A stretch of 14,135 nucleotides of DNA from Psychrilyobacter sp. (GCA_030621995.1 JAUXGP010000014.1:1-14135), one strand, 5' to 3'; counted from the stretch's first letter, positions 1 through 8,284 are shown. Notes: generated from the letters alone by a model not told the origin. Numbers and translations are program-made.

Positions 1-106
1 CCATGTTGATATTACTCACTATTACAGTTAACATAGAGATGAAAAACCCTATTGTAATTATCCAAATTACAGGTCTCATCTTTTTTCTTAAACTTCTAAT
101 TGCCAT
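1..106 (-). CDS. Membrane-anchored folding-factor-like protein (SurA/PpiD N-terminus), partial
   Basis: Only the first 35 codons lie in the window; the gene runs off the left edge. The peptide starts MAIRSLRKKMRPVIWIITIG, a basic N-terminus followed by one hydrophobic segment (about residues 13-30). This is the usual start of PpiD/SurA-like periplasmic peptidyl-prolyl isomerases that stay anchored in the inner membrane. The ATG at 106-104 has a GGGGGA ribosome site about 5 bases upstream. It lies 58 bases downstream of the NtrC-like regulator on the same strand, with no convincing terminator between, so the two may be co-transcribed. The family call rests on resemblance of the N-terminus alone; any single-anchor membrane protein is possible. 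Confidence 0.55.
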   Translation of the reverse strand, partial: MAIRSLRKKMRPVIWIITIGFFISMLTVIVSNINM

Positions 107-164
107 TATATTTCCCCCACTTTTTTTATGGGTAAGCACAAGGCATTACCCTTACTTGTTACCC

Positions 165-1553
165 CTATCCTTTTTGATCTAGTTTATATCTCCTAATCTT
201 TTCGTATAGTGTAGTTCTACCTATCCCTAATAATTTTGCTGTTTCCTGCTTATTCCATCTTGTTTTTTGCAAGGCTGTAGCTATTACTACTTTCTCAACA
301 TCTGCCAAATTATAGAGTTCCTTCTCTAAAATTTCTTTTAGCGGACCCAGTCCAATTATCGTTTTATTTTCAAGTGTATCTGATTTCATTTTGATTTCTA
401 ATGGCAGATCTTCTACCCCGATTACTCTTTCTGTCGATAATATAATCATTCTTTCAATTATATTTTTTAATTCTCTGATATTTCCAGGGTATGAATACTC
501 CATAAGATATTTCATTGTGTCACTTGAGATAATAGGCATCTCTCTATGAATGTCTACAACTATCTTATTTAAAAAATAGTTAGCCAATAGAGGAATGTCA
601 TCCTTTCTCTCTCTAAGTGGTGCCATCTCAATTGGGAAAGCTGTTAATCTATGGTACAGGTCGCTTCTAAACTTCCCGCTTTCAACCTCTGTTTTAAGAT
701 TTTTATTTGTGGAAACAATAAATCTAATATCTACTCTCTTAGTTTTATTTCCTCCTACCCTTCTAAATTCACCATATTCTATCACTCTAAGTAATTTTGC
801 CTGAGCCTTGATATCTAAACCTGTAATTTCATCTAAGAATACAGTTCCCCCGTCAGCTTCCTCTAAGATTCCCACCTTACCAGAACCTGATCCTGGGAAA
901 GCATCCCTTTCATATCCAAATAATTCCGACTCTATTATATCAGAAGACATCGAGGCACAACTGATTACCATAAAGCTTTTCTTTCTTCTGTCGGATTTTT
1001 TGTAGATTTCTGCTGCTATCAATTCTTTTCCTACACCATTTTCTCCACTAACAAGAACAGTAAGGTCACTTTCTGCTATCTTATCTATTAAGTTTTTAAT
1101 CTCTTTGATCTTAGTACTTTGCCCGATGATCTCTTTAACATCCTCTGTATCAGACAGCTTTTTCTCTAACTTTCTCTTTTCCTTCAATACAGATAAATTT
1201 TGTAATGCAGGAAATATTAATTTATTAAAATCTTTTATACATAAAGGTTTTAATAGATAGTTATATATATCAGCACCTCTTAGGTCTTTTAATACTTCAT
1301 CAGTTTCTTCCTCTATTAAGCCCACTACTACAAAATCTTTTCCTATACCATTTAATTTTCTTCTTACCTCTGTAAAAGTAAACCATGTCATATTTTGATC
1401 CAATAAAATAATATCAAAATCACTTTCCCTCAACATGTCTAACCCATCTAAAAAATTATTAAAAGTAATTACTTCATATTCACCTAATAACTCTTTTCTT
1501 ACCTGCTTTAAAATTTCTTTTCTTTCAGAAATTGCTAAAATCGATTTTTTCAC
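165..1553 (-). CDS. NtrC-type AAA+ transcriptional regulator with degenerate receiver and altered GAFTGA loop
   Basis: A 462-residue protein with the domain order of a sigma-54 enhancer-binding regulator. Residues 1-120 resemble a response-regulator receiver: Asp52 and Lys102 fit the phospho-acceptor and conserved lysine, but the acidic pair near residues 9-10 reads Ser-Glu and the conserved Thr/Ser is not evident. Residues 143-385 are the AAA+ core, with Walker A GENGVGKE (170-177), Walker B GGTVFLDE (235-242), arginines 296 and 302 near the arginine-finger region, and sensor II YPGNIREL (355-362). A Fis-type helix-turn-helix lies at about 436-458. The sigma-54 contact loop, normally GAFTGA, reads DAFPGS (217-222), so use of sigma-54 is doubtful although ATPase residues look intact. 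The start is GTG at 1553, supported by AGGAGG six bases upstream. No histidine kinase gene is adjacent. A sigma-A-type promoter lies at 1592-1620. Confidence 0.9.
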   Translation of the reverse strand: MKKSILAISERKEILKQVRKELLGEYEVITFNNFLDGLDMLRESDFDIILLDQNMTWFTFTEVRRKLNGIGKDFVVVGLIEEETDEVLKDLRGADIYNYLLKPLCIKDFNKLIFPALQNLSVLKEKRKLEKKLSDTEDVKEIIGQSTKIKEIKNLIDKIAESDLTVLVSGENGVGKELIAAEIYKKSDRRKKSFMVISCASMSSDIIESELFGYERDAFPGSGSGKVGILEEADGGTVFLDEITGLDIKAQAKLLRVIEYGEFRRVGGNKTKRVDIRFIVSTNKNLKTEVESGKFRSDLYHRLTAFPIEMAPLRERKDDIPLLANYFLNKIVVDIHREMPIISSDTMKYLMEYSYPGNIRELKNIIERMIILSTERVIGVEDLPLEIKMKSDTLENKTIIGLGPLKEILEKELYNLADVEKVVIATALQKTRWNKQETAKLLGIGRTTLYEKIRRYKLDQKG

Positions 1554-1591
1554 AATATCCCTCCTATGTTCTTAATTTTTTTCATCACTGT

Positions 1592-1620
1592 ATTATAATC
1601 AATCAAGTGTCAAATTTCAA
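1592..1620 (-). promoter_or_regulatory. Sigma-A-type promoter of the NtrC-like regulator
   Basis: On the minus strand, TTGAAA (1620-1615) is followed by a 17-base spacer and a perfect TATAAT (1597-1592). The expected start, near 1585, gives a leader of about 30 bases before the GTG codon. No GG-N10-GC element of the sigma-54 type is present in the same interval, so the regulator gene appears to be read by the housekeeping polymerase. Confidence 0.75.
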
Positions 1621-1682
1621 GATTTTTTTGTTTTATTTTGTTTTTTTTGAAACATATTTCCAATTTCATTACACAAAGCTAG

Positions 1683-1710
1683 AGTAATTAATCTTTTAAC
1701 ATTAATTACT
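1683..1710. repeat. AT-rich inverted repeat, 10-base perfect arms
   Basis: AGTAATTAAT (1683-1692) and ATTAATTACT (1701-1710) are perfect inverted copies separated by 8 bases. The pair sits about 100-125 bases upstream of the predicted start of the NtrC-like regulator gene, where an upstream activator site could lie, and downstream of the efflux-operon terminator. It could be a regulator site, a weak hairpin, or chance in very AT-rich DNA. The rest of 1621-1768 is T-rich and shows nothing else. Confidence 0.35.
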
Positions 1711-1768
1711 ATTAAATATATGTTTTATATAGTTTAATTTTCCCCCAGCTTATTTTTCTTTACAATTT

Positions 1769-1797
1769 AAAATGAGGGTGATCAACACCCTCATTTT
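1769..1797 (-). terminator. Rho-independent terminator closing the efflux operon
   Basis: A perfect 12-base-pair stem (1769-1780 with 1786-1797) surrounds a 5-base loop. The arms end in AAAA/TTTT, so the transcript has a U-run in either direction. It lies 3 bases after the stop of the PII-like gene, the last gene of the efflux operon. Confidence 0.85.
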
Positions 1798-1799
1798 AT

Positions 1800-2114
1800 C
1801 TAGATATTAATATATTCCAATGCTCTCACAGATATATCGAAAGTAACATTATAATCTAAACGTTCCTTTAATCTGGCAAATTTTTCTACCAACTCATAAC
1901 ATCTTTCTTTTTCAACTATAACCAATAAAACCTCATCCTCTCCAGGCCATACATGGGTATTGAGATGTTTTATTCCTTTTTGCCACGATACTTTTAACTT
2001 TGGAATGATAGCGTATTTTAGAACATCACTATTTTTTAATTCCTCTAATATCACTTCTTCCAAAGATCCATCAAACAATACTCTGAGCTCTTTATACTCT
2101 CCCTTTAATTCCAT
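1800..2114 (-). CDS. Small PII-like (ferredoxin-fold) protein of the RND efflux operon
   Basis: A 104-residue soluble protein without signal peptide or membrane segment. Its hydrophobic pattern suggests alternating beta strands and helices: strand at 9-14, helix at 18-27, strands near 33-43 and 61-69, helix at 71-87, strand at 90-96. This resembles the PII/CutA-like ferredoxin fold. The most distinctive segment is NTHVWPGEDEVLLVIVE (about 52-68). The GGGGGGAG ribosome site is very strong. The gene follows the RND pump by 31 bases and precedes the operon terminator, so it is made with the pump. Small PII-like proteins next to RND pumps are known in other bacteria, where some are labelled DUF3240. 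A regulatory or metal/ligand-sensing role on the pump is inference; the exact family is not certain. Confidence 0.7.
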   Translation of the reverse strand: MELKGEYKELRVLFDGSLEEVILEELKNSDVLKYAIIPKLKVSWQKGIKHLNTHVWPGEDEVLLVIVEKERCYELVEKFARLKERLDYNVTFDISVRALEYINI

Positions 2115-2128
2115 AAATCTCCCCCCTC

Positions 2129-2143
2129 TTCGCCTATGGCGAA
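2129..2143 (-). other. Small intercistronic hairpin between RND and PII-like genes
   Basis: Six-base perfect arms (TTCGCC 2129-2134, GGCGAA 2138-2143) surround a 3-base loop. The hairpin begins 2 bases after the RND stop codon and ends just before the ribosome site of the PII-like gene. No U-run follows, so it is not a terminator. It may protect the upstream message or tune the ratio of pump to PII-like protein. Confidence 0.45.
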
Positions 2144-2145
2144 AT

Positions 2146-5100
2146 TTATTTTTTAAATTTAGCTTTTACTCTGTCCACTCCATTTTCTACCAGTTCATAG
2201 AGTACCGGTATGATTACCAGAGTTAATAATGTAGAAATCATAAGCCCGAAGATTACAGCTATTGCCATACTCTGATACATCTCCGATCCTTGACCTAGTC
2301 CTAGAGCCAGCGGCATCATCCCTAACATCGTTGTTAAAGTTGTCATAAGGATTGGTCTGAGTCTGGTTCTGCCAGCCTCTAAAACAGCCTGTCTTCTTTC
2401 ACTTCCCCTTGCAATCAATAATTTTATGTAATCTATAAGTACCAAGGCATTATTCACCACTATACCTGCTAACATGATAATCCCTACCATCACCATTACA
2501 TTAAATTCTTTTCCTGTAATCATAAGTCCTGCATAAACACCCATTATAGATAGTGGTACAGATCCCATAATTATAAATGGTAATACCAAGGATTCAAATT
2601 GAGAAGCTAAGATTACAAAGATTAAGAATATTGCAATGAACATGGAATTTTTCAGCTGTACCATCATCTCACTGGTTCTTTGGTTGTCTCCGCCAAACCT
2701 GTAATCTACTGAAGCCGGTACTCCTAATTCCTTTATTTTTTCCGTAATCAATTTTTCCACTGTCTTACTGTTATTCCCGCCCCTTAGGTTTGCACTCAGG
2801 GTTACTTTTCTGATTCTGTTTAATTTTTCTTTTTCCGCCGGTCCCTCTACTACCTCTATATGAGCAATATCTGATATCTGAATAATTTCACCTGAATCTA
2901 ATTTTAATTTACTTGTCATCAATTTAGACAATGATTTTCTATACTCATCGGGTAACATTACATTTACCTCGATCTCTTCTAAATCTGTTTTTAAATCTAT
3001 TGGATTAGACCCCAACACCTGGTAAAATATTATCTTATTGATATCGGCTGGCCTGATACCGAAATATCTTGCTTTTTCCCTGTCTATTATTATCCTAGCC
3101 TCGGGACTTCCTCCGGATAAACTGCTTTTGAAATCTCCTATTTCCGGCATTTTTTTCATCTCTTCAAACACTATATTGGCAAAACTATCCAATTGTCCTG
3201 CATTATCCGATGTAAGGTCTAATTCTATATCCCTTCCGCCGCTGTCAGGTCCTTTGGCATATCCGTCTGCTACGTTTAAATCTACATCAGGGATTCCCTC
3301 TAATTTTTCCCTTATGATATCCGTTATTTCAAATACCGATCTATCCCTGTCTTTTCTTAGGTCCAGCTTTACATTGATAGAAAATCCATCGGTCTGTACC
3401 GATGTTTCTATATTTTGGGTATATTTATCAGCCTCTAATATTTTTTCTACCCTTCTAGCTATAGAATCAACTTTATCCACCGTGACTCCTGGCGGTGTTT
3501 CTCCCGTTACTACATATACATTGTCGTCTGTTGCAGGGATAAATCCTCCTCCGACTATCTTGATTCCCGGTATTACAATGGCAAAGAACATTATTATTAC
3601 TACCAACAATGTCTTAAATTTATGTTTTAGTGTAAGTGATAATAATTTTATATATCTCTTTTTTACCCAAATAAGGATCTTTCCATCTTGAACTTCCGCT
3701 ACCTTTTCCTTCAATATCTTATTGGCTATCATAGGTACAAAGGTCATTGCAACTAATAATGAAGCCAGTAATGAGAAGGTTACTGCCCACGACATTCCGA
3801 AGAAAACTTCCTTAGCCAGCCCTTCAGTCATTATTATGGGTAAAAATACCGCAACTGTTGTAGCTGTAGAAGCTATGATGGGAACCAGCATCTCTGAAGC
3901 TCCATCTCTGGCAGATTCAAATTTAGGTTTTTTTAATTCTGTCATATGTCTGTAAATATTATCTAAAACTACGACCCCGTTGTCTACCAGCATCCCTACT
4001 CCCAGGGACAGTCCCATTAGAGATATGATGTTCAGCCCCACTCCTATACTGTTCAAAAGGAAAAATGCTCCTACAATAGACAGCGGTATTGCCATAGCTA
4101 TGATAAGAGTTGCTCTGACATCTTTTAAAAATATAAATAATACTATTGAAGCCAAGATCAATCCTGCTATGGCACTGTTTTTTACATTATTTATAGAGTT
4201 AGATATATCTATAGATGTATCATAGGATACACTTAACTTTACATCCGACGGCAGTGTTTGTGACAAAGATTCGATAGCTTCCTTTACTCCGTTTGAAATA
4301 GATACAGAGTTTCCATCTGTAGATTTCTCTACCGATATAGAAATAGAGGGAGTACCGTCCATCCTATTATAACTTTCTACATCTTTATTTCCTAACTGTA
4401 CATCTGCTACATCTTTTAGATACAGCACTTTTCCGTCTTCATTACTGATTACTATATTTTGTACCTCTTCCACAGTTTTTAATTCTGTCATTACCTTGAT
4501 GAGGTATCTTTTCCCTCCCTCTTCCACTGTTCCGGCTGGGATATTTGCACTAGATTTAGCAATGATATTATAAAGATCGTCGATATTCATTCCATAAGAT
4601 TCTATCTTATTTGGGTCGACCTCTACCTTAACTTCCTTTTCATACCCACCGTAAACTTCTACATTCCCTACCCCTAAAATTTGCTGAAATCTGGGTTTAA
4701 TTCTATTCTCTGCCAAACTCTTAGCCGAAATCAGATCTTCAGCTGATACTGTAACAGAGATTACTGTTTCCCCTCCTGGCTGTATTTTCTTTACAATGGG
4801 GGTTTCTATATCTGTCGGCAGATCATTTCTGATATTATTTAATTCAGTCTGTACATCCGTTACTTTTTTATCTGTGTCCGTTCCATAATCAAATTCCAAT
4901 ACAACAAAAGATACATTCTCCGATGAAGTTGAGTTCATCTCCTTTATACCTTCTATATTCGGCATAACTTCCTCTATTTTCCTGGTAACCAAACTATCCA
5001 TATCCTCTGGAGTAGCTCCAATCCAAGTTGTTTGAATCATAACCACAGGAACATTCATATTCGGCATAAGGTCTACTGGCATGTTTTTTAACCCTAATAA

Positions 5101-5175
5101 TCCCATTCCTACCATGGTTATCATAAGCATAATAACCGAAACAGGTCTTTTTATCGCAATTGATGATATAGCCAT
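2146..5175 (-). CDS. RND-family efflux transporter, HAE1/AcrB-like inner-membrane pump
   Basis: A 1009-residue protein of normal AcrB-family length. It would form the trimeric proton-driven pump of a tripartite complex with the adaptor and outer-membrane channel encoded just upstream. The N-terminus (MAISSIAIKRPVSVIMLMI) is the first membrane helix. Two large periplasmic regions (about 35-335 and 540-840) each precede a block of membrane helices (335-485 and 845-995). In helix 4, GVGMLVDNGVVVLDNI (about 392-407) keeps one relay aspartate (Asp398), while the second is Asn399. In helix 10, GIVVNNALVLIDYI has Asn where AcrB has its lysine. Paired DN/NN relays occur in many non-proteobacterial HAE1 pumps, so this is probably functional. 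The substrate cannot be read from sequence; hydrophobic drugs, bile-like compounds or solvents are typical. Its AGGAGG ribosome site overlaps the adaptor's stop, suggesting translational coupling. Confidence 0.96.
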   Translation of the reverse strand: MAISSIAIKRPVSVIMLMITMVGMGLLGLKNMPVDLMPNMNVPVVMIQTTWIGATPEDMDSLVTRKIEEVMPNIEGIKEMNSTSSENVSFVVLEFDYGTDTDKKVTDVQTELNNIRNDLPTDIETPIVKKIQPGGETVISVTVSAEDLISAKSLAENRIKPRFQQILGVGNVEVYGGYEKEVKVEVDPNKIESYGMNIDDLYNIIAKSSANIPAGTVEEGGKRYLIKVMTELKTVEEVQNIVISNEDGKVLYLKDVADVQLGNKDVESYNRMDGTPSISISVEKSTDGNSVSISNGVKEAIESLSQTLPSDVKLSVSYDTSIDISNSINNVKNSAIAGLILASIVLFIFLKDVRATLIIAMAIPLSIVGAFFLLNSIGVGLNIISLMGLSLGVGMLVDNGVVVLDNIYRHMTELKKPKFESARDGASEMLVPIIASTATTVAVFLPIIMTEGLAKEVFFGMSWAVTFSLLASLLVAMTFVPMIANKILKEKVAEVQDGKILIWVKKRYIKLLSLTLKHKFKTLLVVIIMFFAIVIPGIKIVGGGFIPATDDNVYVVTGETPPGVTVDKVDSIARRVEKILEADKYTQNIETSVQTDGFSINVKLDLRKDRDRSVFEITDIIREKLEGIPDVDLNVADGYAKGPDSGGRDIELDLTSDNAGQLDSFANIVFEEMKKMPEIGDFKSSLSGGSPEARIIIDREKARYFGIRPADINKIIFYQVLGSNPIDLKTDLEEIEVNVMLPDEYRKSLSKLMTSKLKLDSGEIIQISDIAHIEVVEGPAEKEKLNRIRKVTLSANLRGGNNSKTVEKLITEKIKELGVPASVDYRFGGDNQRTSEMMVQLKNSMFIAIFLIFVILASQFESLVLPFIIMGSVPLSIMGVYAGLMITGKEFNVMVMVGIIMLAGIVVNNALVLIDYIKLLIARGSERRQAVLEAGRTRLRPILMTTLTTMLGMMPLALGLGQGSEMYQSMAIAVIFGLMISTLLTLVIIPVLYELVENGVDRVKAKFKK

Positions 5176-5185
5176 CTTCGTCCTC

Positions 5186-6310
5186 CTAATTCTCTTCCTT
5201 TATATAATCTCCATCACTTAGAGAGTATTGTCCTATTACTACTACTTTATTTGATTCTTTCAAGTCTGAGCTTATTATTTCTTGGTTTTCTCCATTGGAA
5301 ATTCCTAATTTCACCCTTATTTTTCTAGCTACCGGTATCTCTTTTGTTTCTTTAACACCGTCTTTTTCAGTCTCTATACTCTCCTCATTTACCACAAAGA
5401 TATACGAATAAAGTTCCTCGATAATTATAGCTTTTTTAGGAACCAATATTCCTTCTTTTTTCCCGGTATATAGTTCTACCCTTGCAAACATTCCCTGCTT
5501 ATACTTAGAATCTTTATTTTCTATCCTGATCTTTACCTCAAATTTTCTAGTGGAAGGGTTAGCTATCGGGTTGATCTCATACAGCGATCCTTTTACAGGT
5601 TCTAAAGACCCTTCTATATAGATATTAGCCGTAGCTCCTGTCTTTAATCCGATTACATCTTGAGATGAGACACCGCTTAAAATCCTTAATTTTTCATTAT
5701 CTACGATCTTAAACAAAGGCTGCTCCTTCTCTACTTTTTGATATAATTTCAGATCCAAATTAGCTATTGTTCCATTTATTTTTGCTTTTACAGTCAAATC
5801 ATTATAATCTTTTTCATTTTTTAACAGTGCTGCTTTAGCAGATCGATATGTTCCCTCACTGGAGGAAAGTTTATTCTTAATGTCTAAGAACTCTTCCTCT
5901 GAAATTAATTTTTCATCATAAAGAACTTTATATTTATTGTAGGTAGTTTTTTGTGTAGCATAGTCTGCCTTTGTGGAGATAACTCTGGCTTTAGAATCTA
6001 GATACGCTGACTCCACATCTTGATTTTCCAGTACTACTATTGTATCCCCTACTTTTACTTTATCTCCATTTTTATAGTTTATCTCTATAACGTCTACCCT
6101 TGTTTTAGTGATCTCTTCCGTCTCATTTATAGAATCCAAAGATCCTGAAGATACAGCCACCTTATTTATCTCACTTAGATCCGCATCCATTACCTTTACA
6201 TTTTTATAGTTTATCTGCTTACTCTCCTTATTTACTTCCTCTTTTTTTCCGCAAGCTACCACACTCAATACCATAAGTAATATAGCCATCTGTTTCATTA
6301 TTTTCTTCAT
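5186..6310 (-). CDS. RND efflux membrane-fusion (adaptor) lipoprotein
   Basis: A 374-residue AcrA/HlyD-type periplasmic adaptor. A basic N-terminus and hydrophobic stretch end in the lipobox LSVVAC, with Cys20 the likely lipid-bearing residue, so it should be tethered to the inner membrane. A split biotinyl-lipoyl-like domain flanks an alpha-helical hairpin: IEINYKNGDKVKVGDTIVVLE before it (about 75-93) and a DLTVKAKINGTI... strand after it (about 171-182). Beta-barrel (about 210-280) and membrane-proximal parts follow. It joins the RND pump to the TolC-like channel. The 78-base gap from the channel gene shows no terminator, and only 10 bases separate it from the pump gene. A GGAGGG ribosome site supports the start. 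Confidence 0.95.
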   Translation of the reverse strand: MKKIMKQMAILLMVLSVVACGKKEEVNKESKQINYKNVKVMDADLSEINKVAVSSGSLDSINETEEITKTRVDVIEINYKNGDKVKVGDTIVVLENQDVESAYLDSKARVISTKADYATQKTTYNKYKVLYDEKLISEEEFLDIKNKLSSSEGTYRSAKAALLKNEKDYNDLTVKAKINGTIANLDLKLYQKVEKEQPLFKIVDNEKLRILSGVSSQDVIGLKTGATANIYIEGSLEPVKGSLYEINPIANPSTRKFEVKIRIENKDSKYKQGMFARVELYTGKKEGILVPKKAIIIEELYSYIFVVNEESIETEKDGVKETKEIPVARKIRVKLGISNGENQEIISSDLKESNKVVVIGQYSLSDGDYIKEEN

Positions 6311-6388
6311 CTTACCCTCCCTGTTGTATTCTTTGCAACTGAAAATTTCCTATTTAGATTAATGTCATTTCTGACTAATTTTTTGCAT

Positions 6389-7654
6389 TTATTTTAAATC
6401 TTCCAAGTATTTTTCATATGCATAGTAATAATCTAATTTAGTTCGTATAAAAGATAATTTGGTATCATTTAATTGTGTTTCATAGATTAAATAATCTGTT
6501 ATGGATATAATCCCGCTATTATATTTTCTTTTTTGCAGATCATAGTTCTCCTGAGAAGCCTCTAACTCCGCCACTCTGGTTTCTGAAATTCCATTTAATT
6601 TAACCAGGTCGATATAATTAGTCCTTATATTCACTTCTAAATCATCCAAAGTTTTTCTTTCTGAATTTTCAGCCTTTCTAGTTTCGTTTTTAGATCTTGC
6701 ATAGGCATCCCAAGATTTCCCGAAATCAAATAGCATCCAATTAATTTCTACACCTGCAGTCCAATTCCACTCATCCATAGAATTCTTAAGATGCCTGTCT
6801 TCAGCACTATAAGCCAGTCTGCCATTTATTTTGGGCAGTAAGTCTGCTCTGGATATTTTTTCCTGTTCCTCTACTATATCGGTATTTAACTGAGATATCC
6901 TGCTGTCTTTATTGTTTAAAACAGCATAGCTTATATCAGCATCTACATCTATCAGATCCAGATCATACTTTTGAAATTCCAACCCTTCCAATTCCAACTC
7001 TTGATTAATTGGCAGCCCGATTAAATTTTTAAATTCAATCTTATAGATTTCACCTTGATTTTGAGCTTCTACCAAGTCTGCATCGGTAGAAATAACCTTG
7101 GTCTTCAGCGGAAGATAATCTGACTTTGAGATAATATTTAACTGATATTTTCTCTCTGCCTGATCAAAGGCAATTTTTACTTCCTCCAATGAAGTTTCAT
7201 AGACCTTGATTACCTCTAATTGAGCCAATACTGTTAAATAAGCATTTATAACTTCTAATTTTAATTTACTCTTACTCTTGGTCAATTGGTACGTCATCAA
7301 TTCTTGAGATATATTGGCGATTTTAATTCCTGCCATTACTGTTCCGCCATTATAGATCGGCTGGGTGATCCCCAGTTCATGATTCAGCCTTTGGTCACTC
7401 TTTGTTCCATCTGTCATACTCATTTTATTTTCTTCACCTGCGGCACTGTATCCGCCTCTGTAATCTAATCTGGGAGCAGCTGATTTATATCCTTCCCTGA
7501 CTTGCAGATCAATATTTTCCTTATCGATCTTTACATTTTGATAATCATAGTTGTTTTCATAAGCCATCTCTAATGATTCATTTAAAGTCAGCTTTTCTGC
7601 TCCCCACAGGGAACAAGTCAATAATATTAACATTATACCTATTATTTTCTTCAT
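6389..7654 (-). CDS. TolC-family outer-membrane efflux channel
   Basis: A 421-residue TolC/OEP-family protein. A signal peptide of about 18 residues (basic MKK, hydrophobic core, likely cleavage after WGA) is followed by LTLNESLEMAYENN, the classic start of an OEP repeat. Two related halves, about 20-210 and 230-421, carry long amphipathic helices. The second contains the typical WTAGVEINWMLFDFGKS strand (about 294-310) and the late YNSGIISITDYLIYETQL helix. As a trimer it would form the outer-membrane exit duct for the pump encoded downstream. It lies 24 bases after tetR on the same strand. The presence of this gene implies a true outer membrane. Confidence 0.94.
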   Translation of the reverse strand: MKKIIGIMLILLTCSLWGAEKLTLNESLEMAYENNYDYQNVKIDKENIDLQVREGYKSAAPRLDYRGGYSAAGEENKMSMTDGTKSDQRLNHELGITQPIYNGGTVMAGIKIANISQELMTYQLTKSKSKLKLEVINAYLTVLAQLEVIKVYETSLEEVKIAFDQAERKYQLNIISKSDYLPLKTKVISTDADLVEAQNQGEIYKIEFKNLIGLPINQELELEGLEFQKYDLDLIDVDADISYAVLNNKDSRISQLNTDIVEEQEKISRADLLPKINGRLAYSAEDRHLKNSMDEWNWTAGVEINWMLFDFGKSWDAYARSKNETRKAENSERKTLDDLEVNIRTNYIDLVKLNGISETRVAELEASQENYDLQKRKYNSGIISITDYLIYETQLNDTKLSFIRTKLDYYYAYEKYLEDLK

Positions 7655-7678
7655 CTTTTCTCTCCTTTTCCTCGATAA

Positions 7679-8260
7679 TTAATCTTCATCTGTTAAATCT
7701 ATACTCCTACAAAATCTTTCAAAGGGTTCATCGGATATTTTCTCATCATAGACTTCCTTAGTTATATGAAAATATTTCCCTGTAAATACACAAGCCCCCA
7801 TAAAATTAAGTATCAACATCAGTTCATTTGTATTTTTCATCCCTTTTTTCTTTATAACTTCTCTAAAAATATCCACTAAAAATTTATAATTTTTATGGAT
7901 CTCTGTCTTGGTGTCGTCACTTATAAAATTAGAATTACTAAAATAATTTATAAACTTTCTTTCCTCTGGGTTTTCAATCCCCCAGACAATCAAATTATTC
8001 CAAATCTTCTTTAACTTCCCTTTAGATTTTTTTTCCTTATCTAAATCTTTTAAAATCCAATTTTTTTGTTCTAGTTTTATCTCTATAAAAATTTCATTGA
8101 TTAAAATATCCTTAGTTTTAAAATAATTAAACAGGGTTCCTGTGGCAATCCCGGCTTCCTTAGCTATTAAACTTGTAGGTGTCCCATGAAACCCCCTTTC
8201 TACAAAAAGCTTTGCCGCTACTTCTATTATTCTTCTTCTTTTTTCATCTTTGCTTGCCAT
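7679..8260 (-). CDS. TetR/AcrR-family repressor of the efflux operon
   Basis: A 193-residue TetR-family regulator. The N-terminal DNA-binding domain (about 8-55) has the family signature AAKLFVERGFHGTPTSLIA followed by KEAGIATGTLFNYFKTKD, including the helix-turn-helix and the conserved NYF/K segment. The remainder (60-193) is helical and divergent, as expected for a ligand pocket and dimer face. It is the first gene of the operon, 24 bases before the TolC-like gene, so it very probably controls its own transcription together with that of the pump. The ATG at 8260 has a GAGGAGG site upstream. The ligand is unknown, but is likely a pump substrate. Confidence 0.93.
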   Translation of the reverse strand: MASKDEKRRRIIEVAAKLFVERGFHGTPTSLIAKEAGIATGTLFNYFKTKDILINEIFIEIKLEQKNWILKDLDKEKKSKGKLKKIWNNLIVWGIENPEERKFINYFSNSNFISDDTKTEIHKNYKFLVDIFREVIKKKGMKNTNELMLILNFMGACVFTGKYFHITKEVYDEKISDEPFERFCRSIDLTDED

Positions 8261-8284
8261 TAGATCTCCTCCTCAAAAACTGAC

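Noticed and set aside
130..151. GGGTAA...TTACCC inverted repeat between the NtrC-like gene and the next gene as a terminator
   Set aside because: The stem is only 6 bases and no U-run follows on the minus strand; it is not a convincing terminator.
3038..3691. Plus-strand open frame of 217 codons opposite the RND gene
   Set aside because: It lies wholly antisense to a well-supported transporter gene and its translation resembles no family I recognise; it is a shadow frame.
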